This document shows, piece by piece, positions 35,673 through 45,655 of a DNA stretch of 64,000 bases. The stretch is from positions 62,001 to 126,000 of the forward strand of contig JAMKCH010072155.1 of the NCBI GenBank assembly GCA_023653785.1, in the 5' to 3' direction. Position 1 is the first letter of the stretch. Each line of letters begins with the position of its first letter. This DNA is from Ophioderma brevispina (Eukaryota > Echinodermata > Ophiuroidea > Amphilepidida > Ophiodermatidae). The notes under the pieces were generated by a model. It saw only the letters and a list, made by a program, of their open reading frames with translations. It was not told the origin of the DNA and ran no database searches. The position numbers and the translations under genes were made by a program.

Positions 35673-36914
35673 ACCCAAAATAATTGATCTATAGACATTG
35701 ATTTAAATATTAGACCAAATTGATATTTCGGATAAAAAACCTACATTCATTTTTCTTGAAAGGTTAAACGTTTTAAAAAAATTATTTGGTTGTTTATAGG
35801 GATAAAAAGGCTATCAGAAGATTTTTATTTGCTGTCTTTCGGACTTGGGTTCAGAAACTATGCCAATTTTGCGGAGACCTAAAAATTCTGTTTGGCCACT
35901 TTTAGCCATACATTGCGGAGAGACTGACACCGACGTATACCATAACTCACTTTAGCAAAGCTCATGAACATAATGAAATTACTGAGAGATTTTTGTTTAC
36001 ATCTCATAATGTATTATTTTGGCACAAATCCATCACCCAGTGTCCATAAATTGGGAGAAGAACTAAAACTGAAGTTTTCTGTAAATAACTTGGAATTAAA
36101 ACTTAGAATTCAATTGCACTGTTTTTCAAGCTGAATACAAAACCTTCTATGGTTTCACTTTGGCTCCCAAGTTTCTTTGTAGGTTAAAACCATGAAATCT
36201 TGCTGATCCAAAGTAAACTGTAGTCTTACACCAGATTTTGACTTTCTTATTTGGGAATTGAACATTTTTCACTCAGCATTTGCTTTTGTAATCTCCAGGA
36301 TATTAATGTTATAATCCTGCAATTATTCACCCGCCTTCTGTTGTTTGACATTAATTTGTTGTTAAAAGTTTTACTCAAATCACTGCTGAAGACCATGTTC
36401 TTCAAGGACGACACCAACGTCTGGGGTTAGGAGAAAGTCATCAGTCAACATTCAGCTTCCATCCGCTGAAGACGGAGAAAGGTTTCTCTGAAAATTTCGG
36501 ATCTATAAAACGTGAGTGTTGATGACCATTATTAATCTTTTATTCCATGTTACTCTATGTAAGCGGTGCATCTTTGTTTGGCTCAAAATCGGCCAAACAT
36601 GATTTTAAGTGTCTCAGCAAAATAGGCATAACTTCTTCCTCCAAAGTCCAAATGACACCAAATAAACCTTTCCTGAAAGTATGTTTATCGCTCTTTATAA
36701 CCGAAGCAAGCATTTGTGCAAAAATAATTCTTAACTATTTTAATTAATTTTATTCTGTTTAATTAATTGTTATTCTGAATGTAGGGGTTGTTTTACTCAC
36801 ACCGTATGAGACGGCACGTTTCGTAGCAGATATCATAATCTCCCTAGTAGGGAAATCAGGTCACTAGATCAAGAAATCCACTGACAAAAACTCAATTCCA
36901 TTTACTTACACGTT
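35673..36914. other. No gene; possible Penelope 5' flank
   Basis: Mostly AT-rich. At 36455-36520 the words CTGAAGACGGAGAAAGGTTT and CTCTGAAAATTTCGGATC form a small stem (GAGAAAGGTTTCTC) reminiscent of sequence that precedes Penelope-like RTs, and such an RT follows 400 bp later. Link is inference. Confidence 0.4.
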
Positions 36915-37470
36915 AATGACATAATGATGTCCTATGATGTCACTGCCCTGTTCACCATCGTCCCCGTCGCTAAGACGGTAGAAGTTGCCAACTCCAAGTT
37001 AGAAGCGGACCCTACGCTGAAAGTTCGCACCAAGCGATTGTTGACTTGTTAGCCTTTTATATGAATACTACGTTATTTTACTTACAATGATGTCATCTAT
37101 GGCCAACAACAAAGGGCTGCCATGGGTTCTCCCGTTTCCCCTATCATAGCGAGTCTATATGGAATGGTTCGAGGAAACGACTCTCGCTTCGGCCCCAATT
37201 TCGCCATCTTTTTGCGCCAGATACGTCGATGATTAAACAACATCTTGACTCCTTCACCACCCATATTAATAGCATAACACCTGAAATCCAATTTACGCTG
37301 GATAAGAGACTGATAGGAAAATTCCCATGTTGGACGTTGTTGTGCACCGCAAAACTCACGGGTCGCTCAAAACAACCGTATATAAGAAACCAACGCATAC
37401 GGACATGTCGTCGCACCACCCTCAAAATCAGCATTTATGAACATACTACCTGGGATGAGTCGCCTATATA
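36915..37470 (+). mobile_element. Penelope-like element RT remnant, copy 2
   Basis: Blocks in order: MMSYDVTALFTIVPV (36928-36972), then an RTKRLL block near 37030, RYFTYNDVIYGQQQ (about 37068-37110), AAMGSPVSPIIASLY (37116-37160), RYVDD with the catalytic YVDD at 37223-37234, HLDSFTTHINSITPEIQFTL (37242-37301) in another frame, and VYKKPTHTD near 37377-37404. This is the Penelope RT signature; the YxDVxALFTxIP and AMGSPVSP motifs are characteristic. Several stops and frameshifts. The MGSPVSP form differs from copy 1 (MGCLVWP), so the copies are not recent duplicates. Confidence 0.88.
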
Positions 37471-38830
37471 CCAGCACACATGGGGTGGGAATAGCATGGC
37501 CTCAGATCAATCTAAGATCATTGATAAAGGACTTCCAGAGAAACTCGGGAGGCCATTCACATCTGGATCCACTGAAGCTCCCTCAACAAGGAAGCAAGTA
37601 GGAGCCACCTTCCAGCAGTTTATAACCAGCTTTTTAACCAAGACCAAGTCAGTCACTCAAACCCTCTCCAATAGCGCCCAGTCATCGGGGTGAAAAATAT
37701 CTAGCGTTTTACAGATTGAAAGCTCCCTAAAGGAGAGCAAAGTTTATGTTGTGTGTACAAAATAATATATCACACACAGTTATTATATCGCGTTTGATGA
37801 ATAAACATGCAAATTAGCTACGTGGAAATTGTTATACAGTGTGAGTTAACAAAATAAAAAGATTGAATCTTGTATTTTAGTGTACCAATATTTATGGAAT
37901 GTTTTAACACGCACTTGTTGCGTTTCTCCTTGATTTAAGCACTTCAATTCCGCAAAATGCGTTTCATACATGGCTATAAGGCAAAACGGTGACATAGGGG
38001 AATGGGACTTGCGCCAACGGGGAAAAATTGAAAATGGACAAAAATCAAATCCCACCACAAAATTATATACAAACAAAATGAGATATTGCTTACAAACTTA
38101 CAAGGTTTCGTTTACAGACGTTTCAAATGTGTTAGTCCTCAACATGGCCCCCACTGTGATCAACATATAGCTGAGCTCCCCCAAAAGAGCATCTGTGCAA
38201 CTGACCGCCGAATCATCTGTCGAACCTGCTTAACGATACCTACTTTACGGACAATTCTCTGAAGGTCATCCAGACTTTACGGAGGAGCTGTGTACATTCG
38301 GGACATCAAATATTACCATAAAAAGGGGTCAGGTCTGGTGATCTTGGGGTCATTCTACTTTATGGTTTAAGGTAATCACTGATGTAAACGAGCTATCACA
38401 ATTCTTGTTCGATGTAAAATTAATTACAACGTTGTTGTGTCAGGACGGAACATGGTCGACAAACTGGTGTTCGTGAACATTTCCATAGGGCATATGACTT
38501 TCGGGGCATGGTTGGCACTGGGTGGTGATAGTGAAAGGATTGGGTAGTCACCAGTGAGATATTTGAGGCGATCAAGGCAGCCATGATGTGACACAATGTC
38601 AATTTCCCCAAGGTACATTTTCCAACGGGTCTTTTATCATTGTGTGCTCTCTATATGGGGCGTTATTGAAGAGATCACAGATTGGATTACTTTGCCTGTA
38701 ATTGTCAATTCTATCTAGTCGTAAATGTAAACCGCTACAGCTTGAAAACCCTAACGTGAAATATCTATTTTGGGTCATCTCACCAATTTTCTGTAACGTG
38801 TATGCATTTTAATGAATGAATTTATCTCGG
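37471..38830. other. No gene seen
   Basis: The plus frame that ends at 37693 continues past the Penelope blocks but its last 60 residues have no recognisable motif. The rest is AT-rich without repeats. Confidence 0.45.
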
Positions 38831-39290
38831 CTGGTGTAAAACGCATAATGGCATAACTGCCTAATCTGCATAATTGCATAAAAGTTTTGCAGTAAGCTAC
38901 ATAATTGCAATAATCTGCATAAGAGATGCATAGTCCTAGCATGGCATAATGCTATTGCATAATCGCATAAGTGCATAATCTACATAAGTGCATAGCTGCA
39001 TAAGTGAATCTGCATAATGCATAAGCTGCATAAGTGCAAAATCTGCATAAGTGCATAAGCTGCATAAGTACATAATCTGCATAAGTGCTTAAGCTGCATT
39101 GCATAACTGCATAAGTGCATAAGCTGCATAAGTGGCATAAGTGCATAAGCCTGCATAGTGCATAAGCTTCCTAATTGCATAACTACATAAGTGTGCATAA
39201 TTGCATTAGTGTGCCATAAGCTGTATAAGAGCATAAGCTGCATCGCGCATAAACGTCTGCATAAGTGCATCGCTACTAAGGTGCCTAATT
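38831..39290 (+). repeat. GCATAA minisatellite, left arm
   Basis: Alternating GCATAAGT and GCATAAGCT/GCATAATCT words give a period of about 17 bp over 450 bp. The same array in inverted orientation is at 40083-40440, so the pair forms a large imperfect inverted repeat. Confidence 0.93.
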
Positions 39291-39317
39291 GCCAAGTGGT
39301 CAAAATAATGATTTGTG

Positions 39318-39740
39318 AACACACGTGGACACTTCGGATAGTTCCCGGTGTTTTCGGCTCCATTTGTGTTCAGTGATTGTTGAACATCGCCCGCCTGGAA
39401 CCCAAATGACTAGTTTGTTTTCAACTTATCAAAATACTTTTTTAAGAAAGGTGGACAGTTTGGATGATTGACGGATGTTTTCGGATGGTTCCCGGTTTTT
39501 AACCTCTTTGTGTTTCACATCTCACAGTGTTTCACAGCACCCTTTTTACCTTTTGTGATAGCATTGCTTCAAGTCCTATTACAACCTATTTTTGTTCAAA
39601 ATGTCAAAAAATGCATTTTAAAACAAAAGTGGACATTTTGCAGGTTTCCCAGATGGTTCTGGATGGTTCACGGTGTTTTTAGCTCCTTTGTGTTTCAGTG
39701 TTTGATTAGAATTGCCTGACCCAAATTCAAAATAGTCATT
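39318..39740 (+). repeat. Three diverged tandem units between the GCATAA arms
   Basis: Units start at GTGGAC (39325, 39451, 39629) and share GGATGGTTC..CGGTGTTTT, then CTCC or CCTC and TTTGTGTTTCA. The first and third end in a CCCAAAT or CCCAAAT-like word. They fill half of the spacer between the inverted GCATAA arrays. Confidence 0.75.
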
Positions 39741-40082
39741 TGGATTGAACTAAATGAAAAATTGAAACAATCGGAGAAAAACATCAAATTAAAATGAAAT
39801 GGTGTGTGAAAGTTTTTTGATAAGTGGCGTAAAATTTGTGCGGCCCAAATTGTTTGAGCCGTGTGGCATGAGATATCGTGCTCCGGGCTCACCAGTCCGC
39901 GAACATCATGGTGACAGATGTTCCCGTTTCCCACCAGGGGTAGACACTATTCTAGATAAAATTTTAACTAATGTCAATGAGCTCTACCACCCCGCCGCAC
40001 CTGAAAAGCATGCTGCTCTGGGTAAAAGTGACCATTGTGTGATCATTGTGAAACAATTAATCACATACCCAACCATCGTATG

Positions 40083-40440
40083 CTTATGCACTCCAAATGA
40101 AATTATGCACCTTATGCAGTTATGCAATATGCGATTAGCACTTATGCAAGATTATGCACTTATGCAGCTTATGCACTCCAAATGCATTTATGCACTTAGC
40201 ATTCTATGCAGATTGCACTCATGCAGCATTATGCAACTTATGCACTTATGCACTATGCAGATTATTCACTTATGCGCTTATGCTCTTATGGCAGTTATGC
40301 TCTTATGCGATGCTTATGCAGCCTTATGCAGATTATGCACTTAGGTCCGCTTATTGCACTTATGCAGCTATGCACTTATGCAGCTTATGGCACTTATTGG
40401 CAGCTATTGCACTTATGCAATTTGGCAATTATGACAGATT
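40083..40440 (-). repeat. GCATAA minisatellite, right arm (inverted)
   Basis: TTATGCACTTATGCAGC words with about 17-bp period, the reverse complement of 38831-39290. Open frames here (HLCSLCTYA-type peptides) are repeat-derived. Confidence 0.93.
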
Positions 40441-40671
40441 AATGCACACAATCGTCCACGGGCCCCCGAGAGGATAGGGGCCCCAAGAGATTGGAAAAAA
40501 ACTGAGAGGGAGACAAGAAAAAGAAAGAGAAAGAGAGGAAAAAAAGGAAAGAGGAGAACAAAAAAAATAGATTTGCATTTTCAAAACATGGCCTAATACT
40601 ATCACGAAGCTGTTTTTTATATTCAGTGGCCGTCTATAGAATGCCTGATCTGATAACGAAAGGGCCCTATC

Positions 40672-40956
40672 TTAAGGTCCCAGGAAATTAGATTATAAAC
40701 CTACTCCAATCTTTAACGGGGCATTCCATCCAATAACAGGGCACAAAAAAGATTCACTACCAGTGACATACTGAAACTAGTGATTTTCAGTCGTGCCATG
40801 AATAGATTCACCCTTCATCCTGTAATTTTCTATAACACTGAAATTAATAGTTTCACTAATGATTTCATCACCAACTCAATTATTGACTCTTTCTCCGTCC
40901 CTCAGGTAGACTTGACCAAACCACATCATTTTATTCGCATTTCATGGGACCTTTAA
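40672..40956. mobile_element. TTAA-flanked MITE, family 2, copy 1
   Basis: Left TTAAGGTCCCAGGAAAT, right ATTTCATGGGACCTTTAA. Interior words TTCACTACCAGTGACAT, TGAATAGATTCACC and GTAGACTTGAC are shared with the copy at 61412-61712. The target word before it (CGAAAGGGCCCTAT) occurs again, uninterrupted, at about 40988-41002. Confidence 0.92.
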
Positions 40957-41205
40957 TGTCAACAAAGTCTGCATTGATACCGATACGCGAAAGGCCCTAT
41001 ATTAATGTCAATGTAGGAAAGTCTCCATTTAAAAATTACTATGGACCATTTACCAGGGCCCCTAGATACCAAACCATAATGGCGTTGGATTCAGCGACCC
41101 TTGTTATGGGCCTACGGTGGTGGCTTTTGTTATTCTCTACTTAAATTTTGAATCCCTTCTGGGCCTATTTGACCCAATGACAAATTCAGACCTGCATGCT
41201 ACTCA

Positions 41206-41548
41206 TTAAAGGCTGACTCAGAGATTTCCCGATGAGGGGGCCCTCAATTTTCAAACAAATCATGTTTTTTGCATGTACATAATGCTTGTCCATACACTAA
41301 TCATTGTGTGAAATAACTAAGCTCAAATCGAAGTCCTTCATATAGAAAATCACAACTTTGTTATCAATTTCCGGTATCCTATGGCACTGTTATACTGTGC
41401 ATAAATGTGTACTGCATGAAAACGGAAAACCCAATTCATCTCTAACTTTCGAATGGGACCTTTTAGGTGACTATCTTTAGTTCTAGATGACTATTTTTTA
41501 TTTCTACTCAAAATAATTATATTTCAAAATCTCTGAGTCAGCCTTTAA
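41206..41548. mobile_element. TTAA-flanked MITE, family 3
   Basis: Ends TTAAAGGCTGACTCAGAGAT and ATCTCTGAGTCAGCCTTTAA are a perfect 20-bp inverted pair. TTAA is at 41206-41209 and 41545-41548. It sits in one unit of the 250-bp tandem repeat; the neighbouring unit at about 41799 is the empty site. 343 bp, no coding capacity. Confidence 0.94.
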
Positions 41549-41960
41549 TGTCCAGCACTAGTTTTTCTAGAATAATGAGAAATTGGGGCCCCGAAAGTTC
41601 TAGAGAAAAACGAGAGAGTTTGGAGAAAAAGAGAGGCCATGGAGGGGCCCTTGACGACTAAAGCATACTTTCGATTAGCGTGGATTCAGTGACCCATGTT
41701 ATGAGCCCCAAGATGACTTTTTGTGTTTTCTCTTAAATTTTGGACCCACTTCTTGCCGTAATTGACACAATGGCACATTCAGCCCTGATTGCTATTCATT
41801 AAGATATTACACTAGTTTCTGCAGAAATGGGGAATTGGGCCCCGAAGATTAGGGGGCCTAAGAGATTGGAGGAAGAGAGAGAGAGAAACATCTCTAACAC
41901 GCATTTCGTAAAATTTGAAAATTCTTGAAGATTTTCGAAGTCGGGGCTCTCAAAGTATGT

Positions 41961-42938
41961 AAGCTCTTGTTCATTGATTTGCATTCAGAAGTATTATTGA
42001 ATAACATTTTTCTTTAAATTACCCGCGCGAATGATATCTGTTGGTCCAAGGTTCCGTTCGAACAACCTTAACTTTGAATCTAAAATTTGCATTAGGATTT
42101 ATAACAAGTTACGTTTATTCATGCAAATCTCGACGAAGAAACGCAAAATACATTTTAAAAATAATTAGAGGTATAGAGGCTTTCTTTTTAACAACACTGG
42201 GCATACACATTTTAGCAACATTTTACTTTCAATTAGTCACACGAAAAACCAATGTATTATTATAGCATCACTACAATTATGATTGCGTTCATCATAACAG
42301 TTACGGTATTCGTCTTCAGGAGAAATCTCTAGGCAGTTGAATTCTTCTTTAGAAGTCTGCAGTTATCAATATTGAGGGTGCGATGCTTAATGTGCGACAT
42401 ATGATTGAGACTGTTGAATTTTGATCCAAGTTTTCGAGCATACCTAGGAGCCGAGAGCCCCAGTTGTTTTTTTGTCAACGGGCCCCGAACATGCTAGCTA
42501 CGCCACTGGTTGTGTATTCCTGGGAACCAATCAGCGGCCTGTATTTACGTGTATTCAATATGGAATAAAACCGTATCTCGTGGAAACATCATCCAGGCGG
42601 CACAATTCGTCATGAATACGCACTTCACCGTATTGTATAGCTGTCGATTGGTAGTGAGGCTGTGACTGAATGTCAATATAATGCGTTGACCACAAAGCAC
42701 GTACCAAACCATAATAGAATCTGATCTTGTCCAAGATCCTAAAGTCGATCGTCAACAGTTAGCCAATCAATATCTTTAAAGGTTTGCCGACAGTTTGAAC
42801 AAACATGCCCCATTTTGTAAACAAGTAATATCAATCGACCCTGTTATTGAGGCTATTAGGGTATCATATTCTAGCACGCTAATATTTTATACAACATTAT
42901 TCCAACCATTGCAATACGTAACATAATTACCATTTATT
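41961..42938. other. No gene; possible solo transposon end at 42510
   Basis: CTAGCTACGCCACTGG ending at about 42510, preceded by GGGCCCC, resembles the terminus of a widespread animal DNA transposon type (CCAGTGGCGTAGCTAG). No opposite end was found, so only a possible solo end. The rest is AT-rich. Confidence 0.4.
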
Positions 42939-45148
42939 ATGATGTACAAAACAAGTGATACAAGCGAGATAGATGGTGACCACGATGGGATCCCTTTGAT
43001 AGATCTTCTTTCTCATCCCAGGCTGCAAGTAACCAAACCTAGAAAGATTTACAGATATGATAAAGCTAACGTAGAGGGTCTGAAAAAAGACCTGTCAGAC
43101 CTGAGTAACAAAATTACCAGCAATGGCACCTCAAGTGTTGAAGAAGATTGGGATACCTTTAAAATGGGATCTTTATTAGTATGGATAAACATATCCCTTT
43201 CAAACATTCCTCTAAGAGAAATGCCACTCCATGGATCTCTCACAGGATCAAACTGTTACTTATGAAAAAACAAAGAGCATTTAAGCGTGCAAGATCTACT
43301 GGTTTAGAGATTGATAAACAAAAATTCAAAAACATGAGAAAGACTGTTCAAAAAGAAACTAAGAACTCATACTGGAAATGGGTACGTTCATCTTGCATTG
43401 AATCACCCAAACAATTCTGGAATTTGTTAAAAACTTAGGAAAGATAGCATTGGTATTCCAGCTTTCAGAAATGGTAATGGTGAATTAATTTCTGATAGCA
43501 AGAACAAAGCGAAATCTTGAATAGTCAGTTTGAATCTGTGTTCACCAACGAGAAACCAATGCGAAATTTTCCCAGCCATCACAAATACCCACAAATGCCA
43601 GGCTTTGTTATCGCCCAAGAGGGGGTGTTGAAATTGTTGCAAGAAATTGATGAAAACAAAGCTCCTGGCCCGGATGGTGTGAGCGCAAAAATTCTAAGAT
43701 CATATGATACTGAACTGTCACCAGCTGTGACCCATATTTTTAATAAGTCTTTATTGTCCGGTGATCTTCCTGCAGATTGGCTTACAGCGAACATCAGCCC
43801 AGTATTTAAAAAGGGCGACCGAGCCACTGCAGCTAATTATCGCCCTGTGTCCTTAACTCCTATCAGTTGCAAGATATTTGAACATATTAAACATAGTAAA
43901 ATCATGCATCACTTTAGTAAATACAAAATTTTGACAGACCGGCAACACGGTTTTACATCGTCCCTGTTGATATGATCATCATGGATTTTAGCAAGGCTTT
44001 CGATTGTGTTCCTCATAACAGATTATTGTACAAGATGAAATGCTTTCGTATCATAGGAAGGACACACACTTGGATATCTAATTTCTTAACTAAACGGAAA
44101 CAGAGAGTTGTCGTGGATGGAGATCATTCACATTGGGTGCAGGTTAGATCAGGCGTTCCGCAAGGCGCCGTACTCGGCCCATTATTATTCTTGGCATACA
44201 TAAACGACCTCCCAAATAACATCTCATCAGAGGTTCGTTTATTTGCCGATAATTGTGTTATGTATCGTCCCTCCACGACAACTCTGATGTTTCTTGTTTA
44301 CAAGCCGATCTTGATAAATTGTACACCTGGCAGGACATTTGGCAAATGAAATTCCCAACATACAAAAATGCTATGTCCTCAAACTCACTCATGCCAGGTC
44401 CGCAACTACACATCATTATAAATTGGGTAACACTGTTTTACAAGAAACTGCATCACATTCATACCTAGGGGTTCACATTAACAATAGTCTTAAATGGGAT
44501 GACCACATAAATCACTGTCTCAAAAGCCAAAAGAGTACTTAATCTTGTATGCAGGAACCTACACCCATGTACAACTGAGCTTAAGGCAACGGCTTTTAAA
44601 ACCTTGGTCCGGCCTCATTTAGAATACTCAAGTACAGTGTGGGATCCACATAACAAGGAACTCAAACAGAAATTGGAAATGTTCAGCATCGGGCGGCCAG
44701 GTTTGCTTGTAGAAACTACGAGAGGAAGAGCAGCGTGACTAAAATGCTGGCTGAACTAAATTGGGATAGTTAGAACTCCGTAGACAAGCTGCAAGACTGA
44801 CCCTTCTCTATAAAATATCATACGACCAGGTTGCCATTCCTTCGAGAAAGTTTCTCACACCAGCCATCCGTCCTACTCGTCATACCAATAATAAATCATA
44901 CATGAGACCAAGTGCAAAAAAGGACTATTACAAAACCTCCTTTTTTCCAAAGACAATATATGAATGGAATAGACTACCAGACTCGCTTATTAACATCCCT
45001 ACCACCGAAGCATTTAAAGAAGAAGTAACCAACTACCTGAGAACAACAAATCGCATCTAAGAAAGCTTTCCAGCGCACCCACCCTCTGCGTTTGGCTTCG
45101 AAGGAAGTGTTGCAGAGTATACAGTCAAAGTCAAAGTCAAAGTCAACT
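42939..45148 (+). mobile_element. CR1/Jockey-like non-LTR retrotransposon, RT region, inactive
   Basis: The longest retroelement remnant. In order, across several frames: RKIYRYDKANVEGLKKDL linker (about 43041-43094), DKHIPFKHSS and KKQRAFKRARSTG (43181-43300), NSQFESVFTNEKP (43520), NKAPGPDGVSAKIL (43655), ANYRPVSLTPISCKIFEHI (43830), ILTDRQHGF (43930), DFSKAFDCVPHNRLLYKM (43980), RKQRVVVDGDHSHW, SGVPQGAVLGPLLFLAYIND (44148-44207), the active site changed to FADN (44240-44251), YLGVHINNSLKWDDHI (44460), LEYSSTVWDP (44620), SVTKMLAELNW (44735) and YKTSFFPKTIYEWNRLPDSL (44930-44990) to a stop at 45060. About 30 residues between QHGF and DFSKAFD are deleted. D-to-N at the second catalytic aspartate makes the RT dead. 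A short 3' UTR ends in (GTCAAA)n. Confidence 0.95.
45124..45145. repeat. (GTCAAA)n 3' tail of the CR1-like element
   Basis: Three and a half AGTCAA hexamers directly after the 3' UTR, a usual end for CR1/Jockey-type elements. Confidence 0.85.
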
Positions 45149-45151
45149 TGA

Positions 45152-45365
45152 CATGGGTATTAGCTTGGCACGAGGGTACGTGTGGATCAGTGGATTACAA
45201 CGACCGACTAATGATCATGGGTCATGGGTTCAAGGCCCGCTGAGACCAACGTATTTTTCACTTGGGCAAGGCACTTTACCTCGCTTGCCTCGATCCACCG
45301 AGGATCGAAAATGGAAGCTGTTAGGAGTATCGTGCACTAAACGCCGCCTAAAGGTATGAATATTC
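45152..45365 (+). mobile_element. tRNA-derived SINE
   Basis: A tRNA-like head with an A box (TGGATCAGTGGATTA, 45183-45197) and a B box (GGGTTCAAGGCCC, 45226-45238), spaced as in pol III promoters, is followed by a tRNA-unrelated body with CACTTGGGCAAGGCACTTTA, CCTCGCTTGCCTCGATCCAC and GGATCGAAAATGG. Bodies with CTTGGGCAAGGCACTTTACC are common in SINEs of marine invertebrates (from memory). It begins within 10 bp of the CR1-like (GTCAAA)n tail, which may have been the insertion site. Not a functional tRNA. Confidence 0.82.
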
Positions 45366-45500
45366 CAAGGGCATTTGTGTGTTAACTGACGAATTCTAGT
45401 GGCCAACATTGTGAAACGCGCTATTTGTCGACATTTATTTATTTACATTATGACACGTGCGCCGTCATTCTCAATCATGATTATGAACTAATAGTAAAGT

Positions 45501-45655
45501 CCGTTACACTATCAGTGATCCACCCGAAACAGTGAAAATATTTGTAGGAATAGCTTAAAAGTTAAGGGTAGGTCTGCAGAAATTCTCAGAAGTTATCTTT
45601 TCCAACTAAAATGACAGAAATGGAAGAAAACAATTGATGACTAAAATATTGCTCT
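45501..45655 (+). repeat. Dispersed repeat family B, copy 3
   Basis: GTTACACTATCAGTGATCCA, then CCCGAAACAG, AAAATATTTG, GGTCTGCAG, TTCCAACTAAAATGACAG and GACTAAAATATTG, in the same order as at 6858 and 9735. Confidence 0.75.

Larger units (their letters stand above)
40458..41960. repeat. Tandem units of about 250 bp with GGGGCCC borders
   Basis: A unit runs: TTGGGGCCCCGAAGATT or a variant of it, an A/G-rich part (AGAGATTGGA..GAGAGAG), then GCGTTGGATTCAGCGACCC, TTATGGGCC, TCTTAAATTTT, ATTGACACAATG, CATTCAG..CTG and ATTCATTAA. Copies of the second half are at 41083-41210 and 41678-41805; GGGGCCC starts are at about 40478, 41586 and 41837. Two TTAA-flanked elements (40672-40956, 41206-41548) interrupt the array. 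A 43-base uninterrupted purine run lies at 40516-40558. Confidence 0.75.

Noticed and set aside
38952..40477. Frames coding HLCSLCTYA-type cysteine-rich peptides
   Set aside because: Produced by the GCATAA/TTATGC minisatellites on both strands; not a protein family.
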